Shown piece by piece: positions 7,538-17,200 of a stretch of 60,476 nucleotides of DNA; the stretch's first letter is position 1; every line of letters begins with the position of its first letter. The notes under the pieces are model-generated. The model was not told where the DNA came from, did no database searches, and saw only the letters and a program-made list of their open reading frames with translations. Origin of the DNA: Oxalobacteraceae bacterium UBA4003 (lineage in GTDB: Bacteria; Pseudomonadota; Gammaproteobacteria; Burkholderiales; Burkholderiaceae_D); assembly GCA_002384815.1 (NCBI GenBank), contig DGBN01000069.1, forward strand, positions 226-60,701, given 5' to 3'. A program made the translations under genes and the position numbers.

Positions 7538-7972
7538 TCAAAGATGCCCCTGGCATTCGTAATTGGCGCTGCTTAAATCCCTTACCAGCTCGAACAATTG
7601 CGGAAACTCGGCAGTCTTGTCGAAGAAGTGATCGACGCCGTATTGGCGACCGACGCGGCGGAATACTTCCGTCGCATTGTTGCTGCAGATGATTTTTACC
7701 AGATCGGATGTTCTGCGCTCCGATAACTGGCGCAATAGATTGATGCCATTGCCTTTTTTGAGTTGTATATCAACGATCAAAATATCGCAAGGCTGCATGT
7801 CCAGCTGCGTCAATGCATCGCTTTCCGATTCCGATACGCCACTGACCACGACACCGGGAATCATCGCCAGATTCTCTATCATCAATTCCCGTACATCGAG
7901 CGAATCTTCTACCAGAAAGACATGCAGAGGATTGCAGCCTGTATCCACCGACTTTTCTTTAGTTTCATTCAT
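7538..7972 (-). CDS. Stand-alone response regulator receiver protein
   Basis: 144 residues made of a single CheY-like receiver domain: acidic pocket Glu22-Asp23, phospho-acceptor Asp68 in ILIVDIQL, switch Ser97, and Lys119 in HFFDKT. There is no output domain, so it would act by protein contact or as a phosphate sink or relay. It lies 66 bp downstream of the NarL-type regulator on the same strand and converges with the kinase gene (68 bp between stops). Some receiver-only proteins act in phosphorelays or tune kinase output; which applies here cannot be told from sequence. Confidence 0.9.
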   Translation of the reverse strand: MNETKEKSVDTGCNPLHVFLVEDSLDVRELMIENLAMIPGVVVSGVSESESDALTQLDMQPCDILIVDIQLKKGNGINLLRQLSERRTSDLVKIICSNNATEVFRRVGRQYGVDHFFDKTAEFPQLFELVRDLSSANYECQGHL

Positions 7973-8038
7973 ATTTGGACCATATAAGCAGCAGTTGGCA
8001 ATCCAGACAAAAAGCAGTATCCATTAACAGCATGCGAT

Positions 8039-8671
8039 CTAATCGATCAAATTCTGTTTGATGGCGTAATAAATGATTCCTGCATTGTTTTCCATATTCA
8101 TTTTCTGCAAAACCCGAGCCCGATAGGTACTGACTGTTTTGACACTCAGGCAGAGTTCATCGGCGATCTTGGTCACCCCATGACCTTGACATAATTTGTA
8201 GAAAATTTCGTACTCACGTTTGGATAGGGTTTCATGCAGCGGTTTGTCGCCATTAGCATCGACTTCTGTCGTCAGTAATTCCGCTACCGTATGACTGATG
8301 TATTTATGGCCGCGCAAAATGGTTTGAATCGCCGTCACCAGTTCTTCCGCCAATGCTTCCTTCTGCACATAGCCGCTGGCGCCGCTGCGCAGAATCTGCA
8401 CCGCATAACGGCTCTCCGGATGCATGCTCAGAATCAGGACTGGCAGTTCCGGTTTTTCACGCTTGATCTGTTTTAATACTTCGACGCCGCTTTTGTCCGG
8501 CATATTGATATCGAGTAAAACGATATCCCAATCTTGCGCCCGCATCAGGCGTATTGCTTCCTGTGCAGTGGCGGCTTCGCCTTCGATACACATGTCCGGC
8601 ACCTGCGCAATGAAATACTGCACACCTGCGCGAACAACTGCATGGTCATCAACTACCAGAATTTTTATCAT
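8039..8671 (-). CDS. NarL/FixJ-family response regulator
   Basis: 210 residues. An N-terminal receiver carries Asp9-Asp10, phospho-acceptor Asp54 (VLLDINMPD), Ser82 and Lys104. A C-terminal LuxR-type helix-turn-helix covers about 148-205 (LSKREYEIFYKLCQG ... CLSVKTVSTYRARVL). It is a cytoplasmic DNA-binding regulator, probably activated by a HisKA_3 kinase, for which the product of 5454-7469 is the natural candidate. It lies 27 bp downstream of the sigma-54 activator gene on the same strand, so activator, this regulator and the receiver-only protein probably form one operon. Confidence 0.95.
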   Translation of the reverse strand: MIKILVVDDHAVVRAGVQYFIAQVPDMCIEGEAATAQEAIRLMRAQDWDIVLLDINMPDKSGVEVLKQIKREKPELPVLILSMHPESRYAVQILRSGASGYVQKEALAEELVTAIQTILRGHKYISHTVAELLTTEVDANGDKPLHETLSKREYEIFYKLCQGHGVTKIADELCLSVKTVSTYRARVLQKMNMENNAGIIYYAIKQNLID

Positions 8672-8698
8672 GATGAATGAGCGCTCCTCCTGCGAACG

Positions 8699-9790
8699 CT
8701 AATTGCGAGCCTGCATATTGTATGGATGCGAACGGGTGATGGCATCATGCAAGAACAGCTTGCCCTGATATTCATTGAGGCGATTGTAAAGTGTTTTAAG
8801 ACTCACTCCTAGCATCTCTGCAGCCATCGTTTTATTCCCGCCACAATGGCCCAGCGTGGCGCAAATCAGGCGTTGTTCCGCATCTGCCAGCTTGCTGCCT
8901 AGCTGTACAGTGACGCATTCGTCAGCATGATCGCTGGCGCCGGTTTTGTTCATATCTATCCCGGGCCGGATATCCAGCTCCTGATCGGCAAGAATGTAGG
9001 CACGATGCACAACATTTTTCAATTCGCGCACATTGCCGGGCCAGCTGTATTCATTGAGCATGCGATACGAGGCTTTTGAAAAACACTTGTTGTTTCCTTC
9101 TTCCACATTGAATTCGTGGAGAAAGAGCGTGGCCAGCAGACGTATATCTTCGCCACGTTGACGCAGGGTGGGCACATTGATGGGAAACACGGCCAGCCGA
9201 TAGAAGAGATCGCTGCGCAAACTGCCGTTGGCCATCGCTTCGAGCGGATCGCGATTGGTAGCGGCAACGACGCGTACCTTGACTTCGCTTTCCTGTTCGG
9301 CGCCGATGCGATAAAAGCGATTGCTTTCCAGCACACGCAGTAACTTGACTTGCATGTCGAGTGACATCTCGGTGACTTCATCGAGAAACAGTGTGCCGCC
9401 ATCGGCGCGCTCAAAACAGCCTTTTTGCATGCGCAGCGAACCGGTAAAGCTGCCGCGTTCGTAGCCGAACAGTTCTGCTTCTATCAATTGTGGCGATACG
9501 GCACCGCAGTTCAACGCGACAAACGCCTTGTCTTCTGCCTGGCTCATTTGATGAATGACACGGGCGACCAGCTCCTTGCCGGTACCGCTTTCACCGACGA
9601 TCAGGACGTTGGCACTGGTCGGCGCAACTTTCTCTATCATCTGGAACAAATGGCGCATGGACTCGGATGTGCCGTAGAGGTCGCCGCAATGGTCGAGTTT
9701 TTTTGGCAGGGAGGCTGCGTCCTGCAACGGGGGCAGCGTCTTGGTACCCGGTATGGCGCTATTGCCGCATACGCTCAATCCATCCGTCAT
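8699..9790 (-). CDS. Sigma-54-dependent transcriptional activator lacking a receiver domain
   Basis: 363 residues. After about 38 non-conserved residues comes the AAA+ core: Walker A GESGTGKE (66-73), the sigma-54 contact loop GSFTGS (113-118), Walker B GGTLFLDE (131-138), then WPGNVRELKNVV and a C-terminal Fis-type helix-turn-helix (about 305-345, NKTMAAEMLGVSLKTLYNRL). It remodels sigma-54 RNA polymerase to open promoters. With no receiver, GAF or PAS domain it resembles PspF: activity must be controlled by another protein or by expression level. The loop is GSFTGS where most relatives have GAFTGA. It is the first gene of the probable operon with the two regulators below. Confidence 0.93.
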   Translation of the reverse strand: MTDGLSVCGNSAIPGTKTLPPLQDAASLPKKLDHCGDLYGTSESMRHLFQMIEKVAPTSANVLIVGESGTGKELVARVIHQMSQAEDKAFVALNCGAVSPQLIEAELFGYERGSFTGSLRMQKGCFERADGGTLFLDEVTEMSLDMQVKLLRVLESNRFYRIGAEQESEVKVRVVAATNRDPLEAMANGSLRSDLFYRLAVFPINVPTLRQRGEDIRLLATLFLHEFNVEEGNNKCFSKASYRMLNEYSWPGNVRELKNVVHRAYILADQELDIRPGIDMNKTGASDHADECVTVQLGSKLADAEQRLICATLGHCGGNKTMAAEMLGVSLKTLYNRLNEYQGKLFLHDAITRSHPYNMQARN

Positions 9791-9858
9791 TGGGTTCTCC
9801 TCTGTGAAATATGATGCAAGTTTTACAGGATCGATTGTGCGCGGATTGAAAAACTTTC

Positions 9859-9881
9859 AGAATCGGCGGTTTTCCGATTCT
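9859..9881. promoter_or_regulatory. Inverted repeat between ybdK and the sigma-54 activator gene
   Basis: Perfect 8-bp arms AGAATCGG / CCGATTCT with a 7-base loop, 68 bp upstream of the activator start. On the minus strand it is followed after GAAAG by TTTTTC, so it may terminate the antiporter-ybdK transcript; alternatively it is an operator for the activator operon. Confidence 0.5.
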
Positions 9882-9931
9882 GTTGTGGGATTGCGCTTAC
9901 ACGGAGAGGAGAAGTCTTGGGGAAATGCGGT

Positions 9932-11044
9932 TTATGTGGCCATCCATACGGCACTTTGCTGACGCACTGCATCGCTCAGCGAGCCGCTTTTTTCGTAGCT
10001 TGCGCGTAACCAGTCGGCATCGGATTGGCCCGATAATACCCGTTGGCGCAGCAATTCAATGGCGTCGGTGGTACCCAATTCCTGGGCGACATCTTTCAGC
10101 GATTCAAAGGTGTGCAGAATATCGTCCTTGATCGACGATTGTGTACCGGTGATCGGGTTGATCAGCGCGCCATTCAAGCCAAAGCGGCAAGCCTGGAAAC
10201 GATTATAGGAATAAGTCAGATAGGTATCCGGTGTCGCTTGCAGTGCTGTCTGCGCAAGAAAATTCTTGCTCAGGGTTTGCGCGTAGGCACCCAATGCAAC
10301 TGCAGTTTCTATGGCCAGCGGCGTATCGCAGACGCGGATTTCGACCGTGCCGTATTCCGGCTTGGGACGTATATCCCAGTAAAAATCCTTCATGCTGGCG
10401 ACGATGCCTAGATGTGACATCTTGTTGAAATAGGTATTGAAGGCATCCCAATCGCTGACGAAAGGCATGGTGCCGCTGAGCGGAAATGCATTGATGCTGG
10501 TCAGGCGCGAGGATTGGAAACTGGTGTCCACACCCTGATAGAAGGGTGATGAGGCAGACAGTGCGATGAAATGGGGTATCTGGCGCGCCAGCAGATGTGT
10601 CAGCCGGATGGCATCGTCTCCGCTGGCACAGCCGATATGAATATGCTGCCCGTACACGGTGAATTGCTTGGCCAGATAGCCGTACAGCTCGGATACCAGG
10701 CGATAGCGATCGGTCGGATAAATTCTCTGGTCTTCCCAGTGCTGGAACGGATGCGCGCCGCCACCTGCCAGACCGAGATTGAGTTTGTTGGCGGCTGCTA
10801 CCAGCAAGGTGCGCATCGCCGTCAATTCCGCCAGCATCTCGACATGATCGGTATGCACGGCGGTGGCGATCTCTATCATGCTCTCGGTGATTTCGGGCTT
10901 GATGTCGTAACCGTGCTTTGTCTTGTTGATGATCTGCAGCAGATCGTCAGAACCGCGCGTCAGGTTGTAGTCGCGCCGATTGACGATTTGCAGTTCCAGT
11001 TCCACGCCCATGGTCAGCGGCGTCGAGTTGTTGAATTCCAGCAT
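9932..11044 (-). CDS. YbdK-type carboxylate-amine ligase (glutamate-cysteine ligase family 2)
   Basis: 370 residues, full length for the GCS2 family. The start MLEFNNSTPLTMGVELELQI holds the Glu-rich ATP/Mg site (GVELE). Further family blocks are DIKPEITESMIEIAT, GGGAHPF, GQHIHIGC and the C-terminal DIRPKPEYGTVEIRVCD. E. coli YbdK makes gamma-glutamylcysteine weakly in vitro; the true substrates of these proteins are not settled. Ribosome site AAGGAAAA before the ATG. The gene follows the antiporter by 15 bp on the same strand, so the two are co-transcribed. A link between thiol metabolism and Kef-type antiport is tempting, because Kef channels of E. coli are glutathione-gated, but it is only inference. 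Confidence 0.92.
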   Translation of the reverse strand: MLEFNNSTPLTMGVELELQIVNRRDYNLTRGSDDLLQIINKTKHGYDIKPEITESMIEIATAVHTDHVEMLAELTAMRTLLVAAANKLNLGLAGGGAHPFQHWEDQRIYPTDRYRLVSELYGYLAKQFTVYGQHIHIGCASGDDAIRLTHLLARQIPHFIALSASSPFYQGVDTSFQSSRLTSINAFPLSGTMPFVSDWDAFNTYFNKMSHLGIVASMKDFYWDIRPKPEYGTVEIRVCDTPLAIETAVALGAYAQTLSKNFLAQTALQATPDTYLTYSYNRFQACRFGLNGALINPITGTQSSIKDDILHTFESLKDVAQELGTTDAIELLRQRVLSGQSDADWLRASYEKSGSLSDAVRQQSAVWMAT

Positions 11045-11059
11045 AAATATTTTCCTTGA

Positions 11060-12262
11060 TCAGCTTTTCGCTTCGCCTGAGGCCACCAGTGCATAGCGGG
11101 TGCAGATCGGGCCCAGCAGTTCCAGAATAACGAGTATCGAGACCACCAGCGCGCTGAGCTGCGCGCCGAACTGCGGATAGTAACCTACCGCATGTTGCAC
11201 CATGATGATGTTGAAGCCGGACAGCGGCACCAGGCTCAGACCGAGCAGAGCGCCCTTGCGCAAGGTTACGCCATTCAGCTTTGCCATGCCGGTGGTCATC
11301 GCCATCGCGATGAGCAGGCGCAAGATGATGAAAGCGAGTGCAGCCGGCCACAGCGTAAGCAAATACGATAGTTCCAGCTTGGCGCCGGCAAACACGAACA
11401 GCGCGACATAAAATAATCCGCTGAACTGGCTCAGATCCGGTTCGACGATCGCATGGCGTGCATCATAGCTGCGGCTGGCGATGCCGAAGACCAGTAATGC
11501 GATCAGCGCTGACAGGTTCAGCATCACGGCAATACCGACCGTGCTGGCGATCAGCGCCAGCACCAGGATCAATTGCGCCTGACAGTCGCGGCCCAGCCAC
11601 TGGCCTATCCATACCAGCAGGCGGCTGATGATCCAGCCCAGTACTGCCGAGCCCAGCAACAGATACAAGGGATGCAGGATGTAGCTTTCCCAGCCTGCTT
11701 CATATTCGACATGGACGGCAGCCAGGCCCATGGAAAAAACCACGAAGGCCAGCGCATTGCCGATGACGACAATATTCAGCATGCGTTCGGTCAGTTGACC
11801 TTCTGCCTTGACTTCGCGCACTACATTCAGAATCACCGCAGGCGAGGTGGCCATGCCTAGTGCAGCCACCATGCTGGCGACCAGTTTGGTGACGCCGAAT
11901 AGCGTGAGTAACACAAACAATGCGATGAAGGTCGTAATGCTCAATGCCACGCCGGTAATGAGCAAGCCACGTTCGCGCAGCAGCCATTTGTAATCGACAC
12001 GGCGTCCGAGTTCAAACAGCACCAGCCCCAGGGCAAGATCGACCAGCAAGCCGATTTCGCTCAGTAGTGGTACATCGATCAGGTTGAGTGCGGAAGGGCC
12101 GATCAGCAAACCGGTCAATACATAACCGGTGATCGCAGGCACCTGGGGAAATACGCGGCGCAATAAATGTGCGCCCAGCACGCCGGCAATCAGCAACAGG
12201 CCGGTTGCGGTCAGTACATTCAACGCATGCGGCAGGGTCGGAAAAAAACTATGTGATGTCAT
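11060..12262 (-). CDS. CPA2-family cation/proton antiporter (Kef-type, no RCK domain)
   Basis: 400 residues, almost entirely hydrophobic, with about 12 membrane segments. It shows the Na+/H+ exchanger domain pattern (VLTGLLIGPSALNLI, VDLALGLVLFELGRRVD, ALGMATSPAVILNVVREVKA). It ends after the membrane domain: there is no cytoplasmic TrkA-N/RCK domain as in KefB/KefC, so gating by NAD or glutathione through that domain is not expected. Predicted inner-membrane exchange of K+ or Na+ for H+. First gene of a two-gene operon with ybdK (15 bp gap). Confidence 0.9.
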   Translation of the reverse strand: MTSHSFFPTLPHALNVLTATGLLLIAGVLGAHLLRRVFPQVPAITGYVLTGLLIGPSALNLIDVPLLSEIGLLVDLALGLVLFELGRRVDYKWLLRERGLLITGVALSITTFIALFVLLTLFGVTKLVASMVAALGMATSPAVILNVVREVKAEGQLTERMLNIVVIGNALAFVVFSMGLAAVHVEYEAGWESYILHPLYLLLGSAVLGWIISRLLVWIGQWLGRDCQAQLILVLALIASTVGIAVMLNLSALIALLVFGIASRSYDARHAIVEPDLSQFSGLFYVALFVFAGAKLELSYLLTLWPAALAFIILRLLIAMAMTTGMAKLNGVTLRKGALLGLSLVPLSGFNIIMVQHAVGYYPQFGAQLSALVVSILVILELLGPICTRYALVASGEAKS

Positions 12263-12609
12263 GTTGTTCCCGGAAAATTAAAATCAAGCGTTTCAAGCGA
12301 GTTGAAGGGCGCATATTGTTGCGGCCCACCGTCCTGTCCATGTTGGTGGCAGTACAGCATGGCGACCGGAAGACGGGTAGCTCAGCTTCATTCGCGGATT
12401 TTTCCGAATGGTTCACATGCTGTATTGCAAGTGTCATCCGGTTTTGCAGGGCCGTGGTGCATATACGCATCATCTGGCGCGTGCAGCGACAAGACAGTGT
12501 GTTAATTAACGGAGATACCGTTTTATAAATTTTGACTGCGGAAAGTGTAGCAGCAGTTAGAGAAAAAAGTCGCGTACTTTTTCACAAGGTCTGATTGGAT
12601 AAACGAATG
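12263..12609. other. Intergenic between ndh and the antiporter
   Basis: About 350 bp between the antiporter start and the hairpin behind the NADH dehydrogenase gene. It should carry the antiporter promoter. No coding frame with a ribosome site and no clear operator was seen. Confidence 0.5.
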
Positions 12610-12660
12610 AAGCGGCGCAGATTATAGAGGAATTTATCGCCCTCCCTATCTGCGCGGCTT
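12610..12660 (-). terminator. Long-armed inverted repeat just after ndh
   Basis: Arms AAGCGGCGCAGAT (12610-12622) and ATCTGCGCGGCTT (12648-12660) pair over 13 bp with one mismatch and enclose 25 bases. Located 11 bp past the ndh stop. No strong T-run follows, so termination is likely but not certain. Confidence 0.45.
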
Positions 12661-12670
12661 ATTGATGCGT

Positions 12671-14053
12671 TTAATGCAATTTCACGCGCGGGGATGTTTT
12701 GCGGTGCAGCCAGTGTCCCAGCGTATCGGCAATTGTGCGTACCAGGCCGTGCAGTGCCATCAAATGCATGCGATACAGCGACAGATACAGCATGCGCGCC
12801 ATGAAGCCCTCGATGAATAGCGTGCTGCCGATCAGCGGTCCCATCAAATTGCCGACTGCATCGAAACGGCCCAGTGATACCAGCGAACCGAGATCGCGAT
12901 ATTCAAACACCGGCAAAGGCTGCTGAGCGAGTCGTTTCTTGATGGCATCAAACAAAAAAGCGGCCTGTTGGTGTGCCGCCTGGGCGCGTGGCGGAATCGT
13001 GCTGTTTTTTTCCGGCCACGGGCAGGCGGCACAATCACCGAAGGCAAAGATATCGGGATCGGTTTCGCTTTGCAGCGTTGGCGTGACAACGATCTGTCCG
13101 AGCCGGTTGACTGCCAGGCCGAGCTCGCCGAGTATCGCCGGTGCGCGTATGCCGGCGGCCCACACTGTCAGGTCGGCAGGAATGCTGTCGCCATTCGCGA
13201 ACAGCACGGCATCTTTCTGTACTTCCGATACTTTTGCATCGGTCAGTACATCTATCCCCAGTTTTTTCAGCAGCGCGGTCGTCTTGACGGAAACTGGCTC
13301 CGGCAGGCCGGACAGTATGCGCGTTCCGGCCTCGACTACCGTGATACGGATATCGTGCCGTGGGTCGAGCTGATGCAGGCCGTAGGCGCCGAGTACTTCG
13401 GCCGTATTGCGCAATTCTGCCGATAGTTCGACCCCGGTTGCACCGGCGCCTATGATGGCGATATTGAGTTTTGGATATTCTTGTCCCGCATGCGTGCCGA
13501 TCGCGTGTTCGGCTCGCATGCACATGCCTATCATGCGCCGGCGGAAATGCTCGGCCTCGCTCAGCGTATCGACCGCGATCGCATGTTGTGCCGCGCCCGG
13601 TACATTGAAGAAATTGGTGACGCTGCCGATTGCGAGTATCAGCGTGTCATAGGCAATCTCGCGTTCCGGCAGCAGCTCGATGCCATCTTCATCCGCCAGG
13701 CTGTCGATGGAGATGGTCTTGCGTGCGCGGTCCAGTCCCTTGAGTTCCCCTTGCTGGAACACGAAACGATGCCAGCGCGCCTGCGCAGCGTATTCCAGTT
13801 GGTGCGTGTTGGCATCCATGCTGCCGGCTGCGACTTCATGCAGCAGGGGTTTCCATATATGCGTCGATGAGCGATCGACCAGCACGACGCTGATCTTGCC
13901 ACTTTTGACCAGTTTGTTGCCGAGCGCGGTGGCCAGTTCGAGTCCGCCGGCACCGCCACCCACGATCACGATGCGATGCGTCGCGTCGCCAGTGTCGGAT
14001 AGCCGTTGCGCGGTAGTTGTGTTTGCACTTCCTTCAATGTCGCTGTTAGTCAT
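12671..14053 (-). CDS. ndh: Type II NADH dehydrogenase (NDH-2)
   Basis: 460 residues. A flavoprotein on the inner face of the membrane that passes electrons from NADH to quinone without pumping protons. FAD-binding motif RIVIVGGGAGGLELATALG near the N-terminus, NADH-binding motif NIAIIGAGATGVELSAEL in the middle, and DIFAFGDCAACPW before the C-terminus. The last 50-60 residues are amphipathic and hydrophobic and would anchor it to the membrane. The start at 14053 is chosen because GGGAG lies 8 bases upstream; an in-frame extension to 14170 lacks one. Single gene, followed by a long inverted repeat. Confidence 0.92.
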   Translation of the reverse strand: MTNSDIEGSANTTTAQRLSDTGDATHRIVIVGGGAGGLELATALGNKLVKSGKISVVLVDRSSTHIWKPLLHEVAAGSMDANTHQLEYAAQARWHRFVFQQGELKGLDRARKTISIDSLADEDGIELLPEREIAYDTLILAIGSVTNFFNVPGAAQHAIAVDTLSEAEHFRRRMIGMCMRAEHAIGTHAGQEYPKLNIAIIGAGATGVELSAELRNTAEVLGAYGLHQLDPRHDIRITVVEAGTRILSGLPEPVSVKTTALLKKLGIDVLTDAKVSEVQKDAVLFANGDSIPADLTVWAAGIRAPAILGELGLAVNRLGQIVVTPTLQSETDPDIFAFGDCAACPWPEKNSTIPPRAQAAHQQAAFLFDAIKKRLAQQPLPVFEYRDLGSLVSLGRFDAVGNLMGPLIGSTLFIEGFMARMLYLSLYRMHLMALHGLVRTIADTLGHWLHRKTSPRVKLH

Positions 14054-14205
14054 GAATGAAACTCCCAAAGCTGTTTGAAATTGTTTGCAAACATACGGGG
14101 CGGGATCGTATGCGATCCGGGTCTTGTTGATGCGATGAAACAAGCATAAAGCATATTCATCGCATTGCAATCGTTTCGATTCGTTTCGCTTGCGATCCTG
14201 TAAAT

Positions 14206-17200
14206 TCAGTCGAAGGCAAAATTGTAAAACAGCGAGAGAGCACTGCTGGTGCCTGCTTCACCTTCGAGCGTGATGCGCGGCGTCAGCGTATAGCGCAGCA
14301 ACAGCACGCTGCTGGCGCTTTCCAGCCCTTGTTTATAGCTGACATAGAGTTTTGACGATATTTGCTTGCCGAGCATGACGATGCGTTCCTGCAGATTGCT
14401 GTCGCTGCTGCCTATGCTGAAGTCATCGAGTCCGAACGCGGTCGCGATTTGCGATTGCAATCCGGCAGCGGCACCTTGTGTCAGCAGTGAACTGGCGGCG
14501 TCTTGCAGTGCACCCAGATCGCTGTCAGTGGTGCCGGACAAGCCGCGTCCCAGCACCAGCCATGATAATTTTTCAGCATCAGGTACCGTCGGTTCGGACA
14601 CCAGCGTAATGCGAGGCGACAGTACCGTGCCGCGCACCGAGACGCCGGCTTCGACTTCCTGCCCGCGCCGCATCGCCAGAATATCGAGCGCGGGATTGTT
14701 CAGCGGGCCGCTGAAACGCAGCAAACCTTGTTCAATCGCCAGTTCGCGCCCGTAAGCCTTGAATGTGCCGGATGAGATGCGCAGGTTGCCTTGTGCCCGC
14801 AAGTTGTCGCCGGCGCTGGCAAGCAGATGCAGCTGGCCGACCAGCAGTGCGTCTATGCCGCGTCCGCGCAAGCGGATGCCGTCGCCGAGTCCGATTTCAA
14901 TATCGAGTGCAATGACGGTCTTTTTTCCCTGACTGTCGCTGCGGCCGACAATCACGACATCGTCCGACAGGGTGGGCGCATCGCTGGCACTGATATCGAT
15001 GAAACCGGAATTGATTTCGAATTTGCCGTTCGCCTTCGCGCTGCCCTCTCGCCAGCCGACCACGCTGTTGCCGCTGATGACCAGCTTGCGATCGGAGCGA
15101 TCGATCAGCTTGTAATGCTCGGCCTTGATGACAAGTTCCAGTGCCAGTTGTTCGCGCACCAGGCTGAGCGGGCCGGAAATCGTCAGCTTGCCTTCATTTT
15201 GAAAACTGAGATTGCTGATGAGGAGTTGATCGCGCTGGAATTCGCTGCGCAGCATGCCTTGTTTCAGATCGATGCCGGTGTCGGTAAAACGCAGGCGCAG
15301 CTTGTCGGCATTGACGGGACCGGTGAGTCGCGGTTGTGCGAATGTACCGGCGAGCGTGACATCGCTTTGCAAGCTGCCCTCGCTTATCAGGGTAGGGGAA
15401 ATCATGGGGCCCAGCCACCCCAGCGTCGGCGTATTGATGCGTGCGTAACCGGACAGTGGAGCATTCGGGGCGATGGAAAATCGCGTAGCACCGCCCATGT
15501 TTGTGTTGAGGCTGATGTCTATCTGTCCGCTTTGCCTGCCGTCGACCAGCAGTCTTGCTGCAATGCGTCCCTTGCGCGCACTTGCTGTCGCGTTCAGAGT
15601 ATTCAAGCCCAGCGCCATGGCAGCATTGTTGGGCATTACGATATCGCCGCTTTCACGCCGTACGCTGAATGTGCCGTCAGCCTGATCGTACAGATTCAGA
15701 TTCCATTCGCCGGCCAGTTTCAGATCGCCGGCAATGGCTGGAGCTGCCTGCAGAGAGTGCAGCAATGGCGCGATTTGCAGATGTTCGAATGTGCCGCGTG
15801 TCGCGATGCCGCGTTCGTTACGGATGAATTGTTCCATCGCAATGCTGACGTGGTCGCTGTTGAGTCTGAAACTATCGAGTTGTACCAGTTTTTGTGACAC
15901 CAGCAGCGGCGCGGGTGCGGTCAGTTTTGCTGCAATTTTTCCACTTGCGTCCAGCGTATTGATAGCACCTTTCCAGCGCAGTTCGCGAGCGGTTTTCTGC
16001 AAGTCGCCGCTGGCAGTCAGCTGCCAGCTTTGTTCGCGTTCCAGCAGCGTGGCACTCAACGCATGTCTGGATGTGCTGCCGCTGACATCCAGCTTGAAAC
16101 TTTCTGCCCGCAGATAAGGGCCGGTGATGCCGTCGGCACGTACGGTCACGGCGACAGGCGCATAGTCCGGCAGCGAAAATTGCGTGTGCGCACTGAAGGT
16201 GGCTATGCGTTCTCCGCCTGCATTGATACCGTGCGCAGTTGCATCAATACTGGCGCTGTTGAGCAGGGAGGGACTGCGGCTCGTATCCAGGTTGAGAGCA
16301 AGGTCGGCTTTGCCCTCAGTGCCGTCTATCTGCACCGCTCCAGGCAGCCGGATTTGCTTGCCTTGCCATGTGGTGACGATGCGTGGTTGCTGCACCTTGC
16401 CGCGGATTTCGCCATTGATCTGCATTGCGCCGCCAAAACCGCTGCCGAGCTGGGCGAGAACAGGTGCGTGCAATGCAAACACGATGCGGGCATCGTCTTC
16501 TGCCAGCTTGCCTTGTGCAGTGAAACGATTGTCGCCGGCGTTCACTAACAGTTTCGGTACCAGCAACGTATCGCCGTGCAACTGGGCCTGCGCTTCAGCG
16601 TTCAATGGCTGGCCAGCGAGCTGACTGTCGCTGATGTGCAATGCGATATCGGCTTCCAGCACCGGCAGTCGTGCGCCGCGCAATGAAAAATCGCCATTGA
16701 TGCGCAGCGCAGGCAATTGCGGAAAATCACCCAGATCGCGTAACTGGAAATTGCGTACCACGCCTTTGGCATCAAAATTCTGTTTACCGTTCAATGCATA
16801 GTGTGCAGAGGCATTCATTTCACCATTGCCTGCACGCAGTTCCGCTTTACTGATGGTAATACCTTCATCAGCGATGAGGGCTTGTGCGTTCAGTGTTAAT
16901 TTGTTTTTCTTCAAGGGCTCGCTCAGAGCCAGTGTGAAATTCTGCTTGCCGTCTGCATGACGCATATCGAGACTGCCACTGAGTCTGCTTGCAAGCAGAC
17001 GGCTGTCCAGCTTTTGTACATCGAGCGCATCGGTTTTTAAATTCAATGTGAGCGCGCCCCTGGCGTAATGCCCATTGCCTTCAAGCCTGCCGGCGCTTTT
17101 ATTCGTGCTGCCGAGTTCGGCGAGGATGCGTTTGAAACGGAACTGTTCGTCGTCTTGCGCGAAATCGATCTGCAGTTTTTTGAGCGGCAGGCGCGCGTCG

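Noticed and set aside
14791..15897. 368-codon plus-strand frame inside tamB
   Set aside because: Antisense shadow caused by codon bias; tamB is continuous and conserved on the other strand.
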